Shown: positions 26,391 through 35,618 of the stretch, one piece after another
How the letters are laid out: each line of letters opens with the position of its first letter
Position numbering within the stretch: position 1 is the stretch's first letter
Assembly (NCBI RefSeq): GCF_007752135.1
Contig: NZ_CP036298.1
Span: forward strand, 2,418,001 to 2,482,000
DNA from: Aureliella helgolandensis
GTDB taxonomy: Bacteria > Planctomycetota > Planctomycetia > Pirellulales > Pirellulaceae
Reading direction: 5' to 3'
DNA: 64,000 nucleotides
Program-made: the position numbers and the translations under genes
The notes under the pieces: generated by a model
Told to the model about the DNA's origin: nothing
The model's input: only the letters and a program-made list of their open reading frames with translations
Database searches by the model: none

Positions 26391-27881
26391 ATGAACTACG
26401 CTACACTCAATCCTGCACACGATTTGCGTTCTCGCTGCGTCGGGCTTGCACCACTATCGGCGCGGCTGGAACCGTGGATGACAGATGCCATCACGGTGGA
26501 CGGCGGGCGGAGACTGCACGCTGCCGTACGCGAGTTCGGTTCGCCAGTAAATTTGCTGCATTCAGAATCGATGTCTCGGAACATCGCAGAACTGAACGCC
26601 GTGGCTGAACGGAGACAGGTCTCGTTCCGGACTTTCTTCGCGCGGAAGGCGAACAAGTGTTTGACATTTGTCGATGCTGCGGCGCAGGCGGACGCTGGTG
26701 TGGATGTCGCTAGCGAAGAAGAATTGCAGCAAGTTCTGGACCGAGGCATCGCCGGCCAGCGTATCATTTGCACAGCCGCCATCAAAACGGATTTGCTGAT
26801 CGCGAAGTGCATGCAGCATAGCGTAACGCTCGCCATCGACAACGATGATGAAGTTGCCTCCGTAACGCGACTCGCGGCGGGATGCGCAAATCAAACTATT
26901 TCACTTGCTATCCGTGTGAGCGGTTTTCGGAATGATGGCCAGAAGCTGCACTCCCGCTTTGGCTTCGACATCGACGACGTGCTGCCCCTGATCGATTCAC
27001 GCTGGCCCGAAACGTTGAAGCGCGCGGCTCGCGTCAGCGGATTGCACTTTCATTTGGATGGATACTGCGCGAAGCAGCGAATTTCGGCGATCCAGCAAAC
27101 GCTACCTTTGATCGAAAAACTGCGGGAGCGCGGCCACGAGCTGCAGTTCCTGGACATCGGAGGAGGATTTCCGATAAGCTACCTGGACGACGAACAACAG
27201 TGGTTCGCGTTTTGGGAGCAGTTGCGACAATCGCTGCTTGGAGAAGACAGCGCCGCGATCACGTATCGCTCGCACGGCTTAGGGCTGCAGAATATCGAAG
27301 GATATATTCAAGGAAAACCGCACGTCTATCCGTTTTATCAGTCCCCAACGCGTGCCGACTGGTTTGCAGGAATTTTGGACGCAGAGTTTGACGATCGAGA
27401 GGACATTGCGGCAGCGATCCGACATCGCAAACTGGAACTTCGCAGCGAACCTGGTCGCAGCCTTCTTGACGGTTGCGGCATGACGGTCGCACGCGTTGAA
27501 TTCCGTAAACGCCATCACTCCGGCGACTGGTTTATCGGGCTCGCCATGAACCGCACGCAGTGCCGTACGTCCAGCGACGATTTTCTTGTCGATCCGATTG
27601 TGGTGCCTGTCGATCGCGAACCAAGCTCGCTACCCTCGGACGCGATTGAAGGCTATTTGGTCGGAGCGTACTGTACGGAATCGGAACAGCTGTCGCTGCG
27701 GAAAATGAGATTTCGACATGGCATCAGTGTCGGCGACCTCGTGATTTTCCCTAACACGGCCGGTTATCTGATGCATTTCCTCGAAAGCCGTTCGCATCAG
27801 TTTCCGTTGGCAAGAAATTTGATCGTCCAGAGCGGGGGGAGTCCGCCGTTTTGCGTCGATGCGATTGATCGCGGCAACTGA
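26391..27881 (+). CDS. Y4yA-like PLP-dependent decarboxylase (fold type III)
   Basis: 496 residues of the ornithine/diaminopimelate decarboxylase fold. PLP lysine in FFARKANK (Lys86), the phosphate-binding glycines in FLDIGGGFPISY, and the active-site region EPGRSLLDGCGM are present. DapA/LysA activity is unlikely to be the role because the gene is clustered with an SbnA-like synthase and an FAD protein, the arrangement of Y4yA-type enzymes and siderophore-type SbnH. A 230-bp gap separates it from the FAD gene, with a G8 and an A8 run. Substrate inferred only. Confidence 0.8.
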   Translation: MNYATLNPAHDLRSRCVGLAPLSARLEPWMTDAITVDGGRRLHAAVREFGSPVNLLHSESMSRNIAELNAVAERRQVSFRTFFARKANKCLTFVDAAAQADAGVDVASEEELQQVLDRGIAGQRIICTAAIKTDLLIAKCMQHSVTLAIDNDDEVASVTRLAAGCANQTISLAIRVSGFRNDGQKLHSRFGFDIDDVLPLIDSRWPETLKRAARVSGLHFHLDGYCAKQRISAIQQTLPLIEKLRERGHELQFLDIGGGFPISYLDDEQQWFAFWEQLRQSLLGEDSAAITYRSHGLGLQNIEGYIQGKPHVYPFYQSPTRADWFAGILDAEFDDREDIAAAIRHRKLELRSEPGRSLLDGCGMTVARVEFRKRHHSGDWFIGLAMNRTQCRTSSDDFLVDPIVVPVDREPSSLPSDAIEGYLVGAYCTESEQLSLRKMRFRHGISVGDLVIFPNTAGYLMHFLESRSHQFPLARNLIVQSGGSPPFCVDAIDRGN

Positions 27882-27926
27882 GCTCCGGCGTGTACTGTCG
27901 GGGCGGTCGTGCTGGGACGCGTCCCA

Positions 27927-28664
27927 TTAAGGCCACAGTTTTGCGGTTGGTAGTCCGTTCAGGATTTCATCAAACCTTTGGTCAAACTTAGCGAATAGTT
28001 CGAGCGTTTCCGGTCGGTCCAGCACTTGCTGTACGTTAGTCGCTCCGTCGTCGACTTTCGGTTCCGATTCAATTTGGGGCTCTGCTGATTCGTTACCATT
28101 AGCCAGGCTCTTCGCACATTTGATCGCCGCGGACTTCCAGCCACCGACACTGGATAGCGCGTCTGCCATTGCCGCTTGCACGACGTGAAAGTCCATTCTG
28201 GCGAATGCCGCGTCGAACGCGGTTCGCATGTGCTTAGCGGACAAGTCATTGATCGCGACAGGACCATTTCTCAAGTAGCGATCGAGTGTCCGTCCAAGCA
28301 ATACCGTTCGCACTATTTCCAGTGGCACACCACGAATGGATGTCACGATGGAAATGATTTTCCTAATGGGGAACAGCAGCAACTTGAGCGGCACCTTCAC
28401 AATCGAACCCACACACCCTGCTAAGCAACCGCTTCCGTCGTCGAAATAGGGTGTCAGTTCACGGAGCAATTCTGGTCGCTCGTGAGCTGCCAGCGTACGT
28501 CTCACTACGTAGCGGCGGCACTGCGACTGTACATAGCCGTCGACGAAAGGAACGGGGATGAACCGTGCGGCCGACGATACGATTCCGGCAACGACCCATT
28601 GATGCATCAACCAGCCTGATGGTTTTGCTTCTGAATTTGACTTTGAGCCGGCTTCATCGGGCAT
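27927..28664 (-). CDS. hypothetical protein, membrane-associated
   Basis: 245 residues. The middle (AARFIPVPFVDGYVQSQCRR and VPLKLLLFPIRKIISIVTSI) contains amphipathic or membrane-embedded hydrophobic helices. The C-terminal third is acidic and charged. It resembles planctomycete proteins of unknown function that I cannot name. Single gene, divergent from the downstream regulator genes. Confidence 0.65.
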   Translation of the reverse strand: MPDEAGSKSNSEAKPSGWLMHQWVVAGIVSSAARFIPVPFVDGYVQSQCRRYVVRRTLAAHERPELLRELTPYFDDGSGCLAGCVGSIVKVPLKLLLFPIRKIISIVTSIRGVPLEIVRTVLLGRTLDRYLRNGPVAINDLSAKHMRTAFDAAFARMDFHVVQAAMADALSSVGGWKSAAIKCAKSLANGNESAEPQIESEPKVDDGATNVQQVLDRPETLELFAKFDQRFDEILNGLPTAKLWP

Positions 28665-28681
28665 AAGTGTCTCTCTTGAAA

Positions 28682-28960
28682 TCAGCTTCGAAGTTCAAGG
28701 TAATTGTCGACAGACATTGTTCCGGTATCAGCCGCACCTAACAAGCGGTCTTAGCAACGGTATGACTGTTGGCAATCAGGTGCAGTGGTACGCGATGCTG
28801 TTGCGTTTCAGCGACCGATTCTCTCACGAGATCTCCATGACGGCAGGCGGCTTCTGGCCCAACGTCGCGGAAAAAAATGGCCTCCATCAGCTCAGGGCAT
28901 TGCTTCGCAGCTTCCGCATAGAGTTGAGCATCCACGTATGACGACTGGCTGTGGTGTACG
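28682..28960 (-). pseudogene. remnant of an App1-like (DUF2183) phosphatase
   Basis: Minus strand encodes VDAQLYAEAAKQCPELMEAIFFRDV, very like the catalytic core of App1-type phosphatidate phosphatases (DPEIYAEI...IYIRDV). After SHTVAKT the frame shifts, and the next frame continues with LLGAADTGTMSVDNYLELRS to TGA at 28682-28684. The upstream catalytic part is missing. A decayed fragment. Confidence 0.6.
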
Positions 28961-29036
28961 CTTACCCATGTGGAAACCTACCTAAATGTGATCGCCAAGC
29001 GACTGATTTGGGAGTACGGTTACCGTACAGGGGACC

Positions 29037-29228
29037 ATGGTAGCCGACTCAGGGCTGGAGCATCTCCATGTGGTGACGGAACTCCAATCGCTGAACCTGC
29101 TTGGAATCCAAGTAGCCGCCACAGGCGTGAAAAAAACTTCAGCAAGCGATACCCAGGCGCACATCAAACACTCAATCGCCCCATTCACCGCCCAGCTTCC
29201 CCACCCTAAACCGCAGTCGCCGCGATGA
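29037..29228 (+). pseudogene. leucine-rich-repeat gene remnant
   Basis: SGLEHLHVVTELQSLNLLGIQVAATGVKK is a planctomycete LRR unit. At the A7 run (about 29129-29135) one base too many breaks the frame; removing it gives KKLQQAIP, the usual end of such proteins. The 5' part of the gene is missing. Confidence 0.6.
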
Positions 29229-29296
29229 CCTCTCCTGCTCTGGCCCCGTTTGAGGTTGGCTTGCATGGAATTCAACTGGATGGAACACGACTGGTG

Positions 29297-29350
29297 TTGT
29301 GGTGGCCTCGCGCATTGCCTATATTTTAGTAACCAAATTTGGTTGTTGTA
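29297..29350 (+). promoter_or_regulatory. promoter and BlaI/MecI-type operator
   Basis: TTGTGG (29297-29302), 17 bases, TATATT (29320-29325) form a likely promoter. Just downstream lies the perfect palindrome AACCAAATTTGGTT (29331-29344) within a longer symmetric TAGTAAC/GTTGTAAC element, well placed for binding by the repressor encoded at 29370 so that the operon represses itself. Confidence 0.55.
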
Positions 29351-29369
29351 ACAATGGTGAGCAAGGATT

Positions 29370-29759
29370 ATGGCAAGACCGACGAGTAAAGAACTGACCC
29401 AGCGCGAACTGGAGGTCATGCACGTTTTCTGGAAGCGTGGCGATTGTACCGCGACCGAAGTGCGTGATGCCTTAGCCGCGACCGGTGTCGATCGTGTCTA
29501 CGTCACTGTCGCGAATCTCGTAAGGATTCTTGTCGATAAGGGGTACGTCGAGCCGGTAAATTCGGAGCGGCCATTTCGCTATCGACCTGTGCGTTCATTT
29601 AACGATATCTCGAGCAGTCTCGTCACGGATCTGTTGAAACGAGTTTATGGCGGCTCTCGAGAGCTCTTATTGGTCCAACTGCTTGGTCAGACGCAGAAAC
29701 TTACCAAGAAAGAGCGCGAGTTTTTGACGCAAATTCTTGAGGATCAATCCAATGAGTGA
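29370..29759 (+). CDS. blaI: BlaI/MecI/CopY-family transcriptional repressor
   Basis: 129 residues with the winged helix typical of the family (LTQRELEVMHVFWKRGDCTATEVRDAL, YVTVANLVRILVDKGYVE) and a C-terminal dimerisation part containing the usual cleavage region. ATG 29370 follows AAGGA at 29361-29365. Its stop overlaps the start of the M56 gene by 8 bases (ATGAGTGA). In this family the repressor is cut or released after the paired BlaR1-type membrane protease senses its signal. Confidence 0.9.
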   Translation: MARPTSKELTQRELEVMHVFWKRGDCTATEVRDALAATGVDRVYVTVANLVRILVDKGYVEPVNSERPFRYRPVRSFNDISSSLVTDLLKRVYGGSRELLLVQLLGQTQKLTKKEREFLTQILEDQSNE

Positions 29760-31935
29760 TTGGTCGATCGCTTTCGTTTGGTGTGTCGTGCAAGTAACGG
29801 TACTTGCGAGCATCGCGCTGGCTGGCATGTACTGGTTTGAGCGTCGCGACGCGCGTGTTGGCACTCGCGTCTGTAACGGCATGATTTTGCTTATGCTCGC
29901 TACAACTTGTTGCGTGATTGCGCCTCTTACTCCCTCGTCGCTTCCAAGCCCTGCGTTCACTTCATCAGAGAATACAAGCGAGACGGGGGATAGCGAGGAC
30001 CACAAATCGTCGGCTGCGATTCAAGATGCTTCCTTTTGGGTCGACTTCGATTGGATTCGTGCTCGGATTTCTTCGGGGACAAATTCGAGCGCCCGACCAA
30101 TCGCAGAGTTGAGCGGATACTTCTGGCTCTTGGCGACTGTGATCCTGTTATCGCTTCTGATCGGCATCGTCCGTCTTTTTCTTGCAGCCTCCTTTGTCTG
30201 GTGTCTACGCAAGAATGCAAAAGCCATCAAAGACGATTCGCTCCAAGACCATGCACGGAGGCTCGCCGTTCGCATGAATATCAATGCCACAGTGAAGCTG
30301 CTAGAGTCGCCGAAATTGCGATGTGCTGCAGCCTTTGGTTGGGGAGAAACGGCAATCGTGCTCCCGGAATCCTGGGCGCACTGGTCCGACGAGGAGCGGA
30401 GTGCAGTGATTGCGCATGAGTTAGCCCACCTGTCTCGGCAAGACTGTTGGTGGCGGGCCTTCGCAGCGCTGCTGCAGACCATCCACGCGTATCACCCGCT
30501 CGTCTACCTGCTTTCACGCCACTTGGCGTTGCTACAAGAGCTGGCGGCCGACCGCCTGGCTGCTGAGGCCATTGGCAGTTCACGCGTCTACCTTCGTGTT
30601 CTGACGCAACTGGCGCTACGCCAAGACGACCATTCATCGATTCGAGCAACAGGCAGTCTGTTGCCAGTGTTTTCAGGGGAATTGATCAGGAGGATCAAAA
30701 TGTTGAACCATCAACAGAACTCAAGGAAGTCTGCGTCTTCGCATTTGGGCGGTGCAATGGCTGCGCTATTGCTACTGATGTCCGGTAGCGGTGTCGTTGG
30801 GCTGAGAGCGTTTGCGCAGTCGCCCCAGAATGAACCAGTCGCTCGTGTGGCGAGAGTGAGTAAAATCAAAATCGATACGGGTTCCAATGAGCCGGTCACT
30901 CAGAGGCTCATGCGAAACAACCAGCACGGTATGTTTGTCATTCAACTCGATCAATTGATGCAACAGCCCACCTTGGCAACGATGATTAATGCGGTGGTGG
31001 CAGAGATGGCGTCCCTGGGGCCGAATGCAAATGCGGACTGGATCCAAGCACTCGGTGGACTTGAAAACATTGAGTTTATTGCTGCACGCCCGGTTCTGTC
31101 CGTGCACAACAGAAAAGACCCAGACACGCAGAAGACAACAGGCAGCATCGCTTTCGGCGGACGTCTGTTCGTCCTGCAGTTGAAGACTAATCGAAATCTA
31201 GACCAGTGGATTAGCGAGTGCGTTCCTGACGCTGAAAGGCAATCGCACTTGGGCGCGGAATACTATCAGCTTCCAGTGATCCCGGCATTGGGACCAATGC
31301 CAGTCTGCGTTGCTCAGCTACCTGGAGACGAGTCCAGCATCGTATTCGGAATGAGCGAATTGCGCCTGGTCGAGTCTGAACCGAAGTTCGCTGGAGCTCC
31401 AACAGAACTGTGTGAGTTCCTAGCTGGGAAATCGGATTCCATTGATGCGGACGCAAACCGCTGGAACCAGGACTGGACGGAACTCAGCGGCGGAACAATT
31501 AGCTTGATTTGCTCTGATAAAGAGATCGCTGGCACACAGGACTGGAACCATGAAAGACTGGACTGCTTCAAGCACGCTCGTACCTTCGGAGTTCGTTTTG
31601 ACTTCCCACTCGACTCCGATCGATTTCGAGTGAAAATATTACTTGGATGCGACGACGAATCGTCGGCCTTGAAAGCCATGTCTGCCCTTCAGACTCGCTA
31701 TGCGGAAATGAGCCAAGAGCTTGAAGAGCAGTGCCGTGAAGAAAATTTCGCTGGTGAGCCGTCTGAGCGTGTTGAATTCGCTGCGCTGGTAACGGCCGCG
31801 AAACAAATCATTAGCTTGAAGCCGCGCCTCGTTCACTTGGAAGATGAACGCGTCAATGTCGTCCTCAACGTTGACATCAATGCGTCGAATCAGCTCGCTG
31901 CCTACGCTTGGCTCTTCTTTCTAGGAATAATGTAA
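29752..31935 (+). CDS. blaR1: BlaR1-like M56 membrane protease/sensor
   Basis: 727 residues. Several N-terminal membrane helices surround the zinc protease motif HELAHL (about residue 222, VIAHELAHLSRQDCW) characteristic of M56. A further hydrophobic segment lies at about 330-350 (AALLLLMSGSGVVGL). The long C-terminal domain, about 370 residues, does not look like the beta-lactam-binding domain of true BlaR1, so the signal is probably not a beta-lactam. ATG 29752 overlaps blaI. It should relieve repression at the operator upstream. Confidence 0.85.
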   Translation: MSDWSIAFVWCVVQVTVLASIALAGMYWFERRDARVGTRVCNGMILLMLATTCCVIAPLTPSSLPSPAFTSSENTSETGDSEDHKSSAAIQDASFWVDFDWIRARISSGTNSSARPIAELSGYFWLLATVILLSLLIGIVRLFLAASFVWCLRKNAKAIKDDSLQDHARRLAVRMNINATVKLLESPKLRCAAAFGWGETAIVLPESWAHWSDEERSAVIAHELAHLSRQDCWWRAFAALLQTIHAYHPLVYLLSRHLALLQELAADRLAAEAIGSSRVYLRVLTQLALRQDDHSSIRATGSLLPVFSGELIRRIKMLNHQQNSRKSASSHLGGAMAALLLLMSGSGVVGLRAFAQSPQNEPVARVARVSKIKIDTGSNEPVTQRLMRNNQHGMFVIQLDQLMQQPTLATMINAVVAEMASLGPNANADWIQALGGLENIEFIAARPVLSVHNRKDPDTQKTTGSIAFGGRLFVLQLKTNRNLDQWISECVPDAERQSHLGAEYYQLPVIPALGPMPVCVAQLPGDESSIVFGMSELRLVESEPKFAGAPTELCEFLAGKSDSIDADANRWNQDWTELSGGTISLICSDKEIAGTQDWNHERLDCFKHARTFGVRFDFPLDSDRFRVKILLGCDDESSALKAMSALQTRYAEMSQELEEQCREENFAGEPSERVEFAALVTAAKQIISLKPRLVHLEDERVNVVLNVDINASNQLAAYAWLFFLGIM

Positions 31936-32113
31936 GTCGTTCAATACGATTGATCTGTCAAAACGGAGCCAAACTTAGCCGGTTGTTCGGAAAGGATCCG
32001 TCGGTTCGCGTCGATCGGCGATCACTCCCCTGAAGATCGATCCACTGTTAATTGTTCGCGGGCAATTCCAGGCAAAACCAGCAGCGATTCTGGTTCATCA
32101 ACAAATGATCCGA

Positions 32114-32236
32114 GACTCGGCTACTGTGCCGGCCTACTTTGGCATGGTGCCTCGACAGTTTTAGTTTGGTGAAACCGATCGCGACGGCCGCATCACCAAG
32201 GGGGGCAGCCTGCTGGCTCGCACCATGCTTGCCAAG
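32114..32236 (+). pseudogene. IS110-family transposase remnant
   Basis: AYFGMVPRQF, an in-frame TAG, then GETDRDGRITKGGSLLART matches the C-terminal part of IS110/IS116-type transposases. Only about 40 codons remain, with a stop inside. Confidence 0.65.
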
Positions 32237-32266
32237 TGCGCTAAGAGCGTGTCTTCAAAATGTTGT

Positions 32267-32375
32267 TTACGCATTTTCCAGTCTTTTGAGCATGAGTGTG
32301 ATCATGGTGACTTGGATCATCGCCTCGCTCGATTTTGGATTTCGTTCGTAGTCTTTGCTGTGCCGTCGACATCGT
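32267..32375 (-). pseudogene. IS5-type transposase C-terminal remnant
   Basis: Minus-strand CRRHSKDYERNPKSSEAMI... followed by a hydrophobic LMLKRL end and a stop is the C-terminal end of IS5-type DDE transposases. An IS-end-like sequence (GAGCGTGTCTTCAAA) lies just left at about 32247. It abuts the IS110 remnant, marking a site of repeated insertion. Confidence 0.6.
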
Positions 32376-32882
32376 CCACTCGTGTCGATCGATCGGGTAG
32401 AGGCGACGGATAATGTTCGGGATTTGCTACCACTGAGATACGTGTGGGCCTGCAAGCTGATTGCAGTTGTCGTGCTGTTGCTTGTCGCAGTTCACTGCAC
32501 CGGAAAACGCTTGATTCTATTTCCGCCATTGGTCGTTATCGCCTTCGAAATATTTGCATACACATCTGTCTGTCCGTGGGCAAGAATACCATGGAGGCTG
32601 CCACTAGCTTGTACCGCAACTGCTTTGTGCGGCGTTTGGGCAGTTGAAGTGCTTGGTGTGGGGATTGTCTCCACCATGTTGACTGTTTCATTAGGCATTG
32701 CAATTCTCAAGCTCATCGACCAACACGTTCCTCCTGCTTTAGCGGTAGGCTTGATCCCACAAGTTATGGACGCGCCCGGTTGGAACTACCCAATTGCCGT
32801 GAGCGTAGGTTGCTCAATTCTGGTTGGGTTCTATTTCGCTATGGACGTTTTGGAGTTAACGCGTGCGCTGCTCCGTCATTGA
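32355..32882 (+). CDS. HPP-family integral membrane protein
   Basis: Up to 175 residues with four predicted membrane helices (KLIAVVVLLLVAVHC, LILFPPLVVIAFEIFAY, LACTATALCGVWAVEVLGVG, IAVSVGCSILVGFYFA). The family signature is present as DQHVPPALAVGLIP, with HVPP in place of HPP. The frame opens inside the IS5 remnant, so the native N-terminus may be lost; real initiation may be at TTG 32424. Proteins of this family are linked to small anion (for example nitrite) transport; the role here is unknown. Confidence 0.65.
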   Translation: MLCRRHRPLVSIDRVEATDNVRDLLPLRYVWACKLIAVVVLLLVAVHCTGKRLILFPPLVVIAFEIFAYTSVCPWARIPWRLPLACTATALCGVWAVEVLGVGIVSTMLTVSLGIAILKLIDQHVPPALAVGLIPQVMDAPGWNYPIAVSVGCSILVGFYFAMDVLELTRALLRH

Positions 32883-33066
32883 ACAGCAAATCAGAGTATG
32901 GAACCTTAACGATTTCACCCATTCTCAGTGTTTCTGACTATCCGAGAAGTGAATGTGTGGAATCTCACATTGGCAGAAGTTGCTGTGCCTTAGACTTGGT
33001 TCAGCCCGTCAGGAGTAGACCTGCGGCTCGTAAGTAACCGCACCTAAGTTTTTGGAGTTATGATTG

Positions 33067-33501
33067 ATGCAACACACAAATATTGGACGCCGCAACTTCG
33101 GACGCCTTGCTCTAGTGGCAGTTGGTGGTCTCGCTGCTGGAAGCCAAGTTGCGAATGGCCAAACTAAAAAGGAAGGGGAACCCGATCTTGGACTTGATCC
33201 CGCATTGCTAATTGCTGCGCCTAACACTTGCAAAGGGTTGAACACCTGCAAGGGCGAGGGGAAAGGCAAGCATGATTGTGCCGGTCAAAGCTCTTGCGCA
33301 GCGGTTGCGAAGCATGATTGCGCTGGCGTGAACGAATGCAAGGGAACTGGTGGATGTGGCGGGTATCCAGGGCAAAATACCTGCAAAGGCAAGGGGGAAT
33401 GCGGCGTGCCGCTCAAGGCAGATGCTTGGAAGCTGGCTCGCAAGCAATTCGAGCAGCTCATGAAGGCCGCGGGAAAGAAAGTCGGCCCAGTGCCCACGTA
33501 G
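33067..33501 (+). CDS. bufA: bufferin-type metallophore precursor (BufA2-like)
   Basis: 144 residues. A Tat-like signal (GRRNFGRLALVAVGGLAAG) is followed by a Cys-rich region with nine Cys in repeated units (NTCKG, NTCKG, HDCAG, HDCAG, NECKG, NTCKG, GECG) and an amphipathic C-terminal helix. This is the pattern of BufA2 precursors, whose Cys are modified by the DUF692 enzyme (MNIO) encoded downstream to bind copper in the periplasm. ATG 33067 follows GGAG at about 33054. Copper buffering is known for the family; here it is inferred. Confidence 0.8.
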   Translation: MQHTNIGRRNFGRLALVAVGGLAAGSQVANGQTKKEGEPDLGLDPALLIAAPNTCKGLNTCKGEGKGKHDCAGQSSCAAVAKHDCAGVNECKGTGGCGGYPGQNTCKGKGECGVPLKADAWKLARKQFEQLMKAAGKKVGPVPT

Positions 33502-33684
33502 CGCGACCGTTCTCAGCATCGTATTCTTTGGGCTGCCCCGACGGTTGGTCCGTAATAGAAGTGCTGACCGTCTTGGGGGGCGTGGAGTGGGAGGCGACTG
33601 GAGCTCATGCCGAGGCTGCCTCAATTTTTCAGCTCTGACGCAGGGCTGTTGGCTTTTTGTGAAGATAGACTGTGAAGATAGACA

Positions 33685-34704
33685 ATGTCACTACCCACCC
33701 ATGAGACCATTGAAAGCAGTCCAGCAGTGAAGAATGGATTGGGACTTGGGGTCGGTTTGAGGACAGCCCACTTCCCGCACATTCTTCAACACTGGCCTTC
33801 AGTTGACTGGTTTGAGATTATCTCAGAGAATTTTATGGACTGCCGCGGTCGGCCAAGATACGTGCTTGACCAGATCGCCGAGCGTTATCCGATCGTGATG
33901 CACGGCGTGTCGCTGTCGATTGGAAGCACCGACCCGCTCGACCTCAAATATATTCAGGGGTTAAAGCGACTCGCTCAAGAGGTAAAAGCTCATTGGATAT
34001 CCGATCATGTTTGCTGGACTGGTGTGGCCGCCAAGAACACGCATGACCTATTGCCGATTCCGTACAACGCGGAAACGCTTCAGCATGTGTGCGAGCGAAT
34101 TCGAGTCGTACAAGACATTCTTGAACGTCCACTCGTATTGGAAAATCCTAGTACCTATGTGACATTTCGCAATTCGACGATGAGCGAATGGGAGTTCGTT
34201 CGCCATTTGACAATAGAAACCGGTTGTCAACTCTTGCTGGATGTCAATAACGTTTACGTGTCGAGTGTCAATCACGACTTTGATCCGCTGGAATATCTCG
34301 ATTCAATCCCCGTGGATCGAGTCGTCCAGTTTCATCTTGCTGGACATACTGATCTGGGGACGCACTGCATTGACACACACGACGGCGAAGTCGTGGATAG
34401 CGTGTGGGAATTGTTCCGCTACGCTTACTTGCGAGGCATCCGGGCATCGACGCTATTGGAATGGGATGCCAGTATTCCTGAATTTGACGTGGTGCACGCT
34501 GAAGTGTTGAAGGCTAAGAGCTATCTGGCTACTGCGCAGGTCGGAGAGGTGCAGCCAGCCGGCCGAGATTTGGTCCGCAATTTGCGAGGCAAAGGGCGGC
34601 GAGCAGGCAATTCACAAGAACCCGCCGCCAGAGGCAGGTTGGGCAACGAGCAACGTGGCCCAATCCCGCAGCCCGCGTTGTTTACGACTGCCGAGGTCGA
34701 ATAA
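33685..34704 (+). CDS. bufB: DUF692 multinuclear non-heme iron oxidase (BufB-like)
   Basis: 339 residues with a TIM-barrel DUF692 domain: [71 protein letters not shown] and DTHDGEV. The conserved His, Glu, Asn and Asp residues bind the iron cluster in this family and all appear present. The enzyme modifies Cys residues of the bufferin precursor. ATG 33685 follows a 14-bp direct repeat (GTGAAGATAGAC twice). Overlaps bufC by one base. Confidence 0.85.
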   Translation: MSLPTHETIESSPAVKNGLGLGVGLRTAHFPHILQHWPSVDWFEIISENFMDCRGRPRYVLDQIAERYPIVMHGVSLSIGSTDPLDLKYIQGLKRLAQEVKAHWISDHVCWTGVAAKNTHDLLPIPYNAETLQHVCERIRVVQDILERPLVLENPSTYVTFRNSTMSEWEFVRHLTIETGCQLLLDVNNVYVSSVNHDFDPLEYLDSIPVDRVVQFHLAGHTDLGTHCIDTHDGEVVDSVWELFRYAYLRGIRASTLLEWDASIPEFDVVHAEVLKAKSYLATAQVGEVQPAGRDLVRNLRGKGRRAGNSQEPAARGRLGNEQRGPIPQPALFTTAEVE

Positions 34705-35618
34705 TGGAGCCAAGCACTCATTCTCTGCGGAACGTACAGGAGTGGATGCAGACTGTCATTACGCATCCCGATGGGGTTGAAGCGGGAGCGGATTCGCAAT
34801 CGGCGAAGCAAGCCTTGAGCGGCGTTGAAGAGCAAACTTGCATTGATGCCCTCATTGCCCCTTCTCGCAATCTTAGCAGCCAACAGCGAATCGAGATTTA
34901 CGCGAACGCATATTACGCTCGCTTGCTCGAGTGCCTGCGCGATGAGTTCCCGGCCATGGTTGCGTTGCTAGGGGAGGATACGTTTCACGCCTTTGCATTC
35001 GACTACTTGCAATCCAATCCTTCCAGTAGCTATACGCTGGCGGATCTGGGGCGGAACTTCCATCGATTCTTGATTGATAGCCGTGTTCGCGAAGCAGGGG
35101 ACGAGACCGCAGTGGAGAGTGGGCAGAGCTATTTCGATTTGATGATCGATCTTGCTTTGCTAGAGCGAACGTACAGCGAAATCTTTACTGGTCCGGGAAT
35201 AGAAGACGTTGAATCGCTGAGCGCGGAGGCACTGTCCAGGGTGCCTCAAGATTCTGTGGGGGCCCTTCGATTGAAGCCAGCTCCTTGCGTTCGATTGCTG
35301 CGACTCTCGACCGCTGCCCATGAATACGCGATCGCTGTACGTAAATCCCCGACGATTGCTCCGCAGTTGCCCGAGTTCATTGAGACATTTTTGGTGGTCA
35401 CTCGTATTGACTACGTCGTTCGCACTGTCCCTGCCGAACCCGAAGAGTACCTTCTACTACAGGCTCTGGTGGAGAACGCCAGCCTTGAGCAAGCCATTGC
35501 GAAAGTCGCTGAGCAAGGCTCTATGGATGAGGAGCAGATGGCGAGAAAATTTGCTGTTTGGTTTCAAAAATGGGCCAGCGACCACCTATTCATGGATTTC
35601 CATATATCCGACCTTTGA
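34704..35618 (+). CDS. bufC: BufC-like DUF2063 partner protein
   Basis: 304 residues. The N-terminal DUF2063 (putative DNA-binding) domain shows LSSQQRIEIYANAYYARLLECLRDEFP and LGRNFHRFL, the HvfC/BufC pattern. The C-terminal half is a helical/ferredoxin-like extension ending VWFQKWASDHLF. It is the partner that binds the precursor leader and the DUF692 enzyme in related systems. Overlap ATAATGG with bufB shows translational coupling. It completes a bufA-bufB-bufC operon. Confidence 0.85.
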   Translation: MEPSTHSLRNVQEWMQTVITHPDGVEAGADSQSAKQALSGVEEQTCIDALIAPSRNLSSQQRIEIYANAYYARLLECLRDEFPAMVALLGEDTFHAFAFDYLQSNPSSSYTLADLGRNFHRFLIDSRVREAGDETAVESGQSYFDLMIDLALLERTYSEIFTGPGIEDVESLSAEALSRVPQDSVGALRLKPAPCVRLLRLSTAAHEYAIAVRKSPTIAPQLPEFIETFLVVTRIDYVVRTVPAEPEEYLLLQALVENASLEQAIAKVAEQGSMDEEQMARKFAVWFQKWASDHLFMDFHISDL

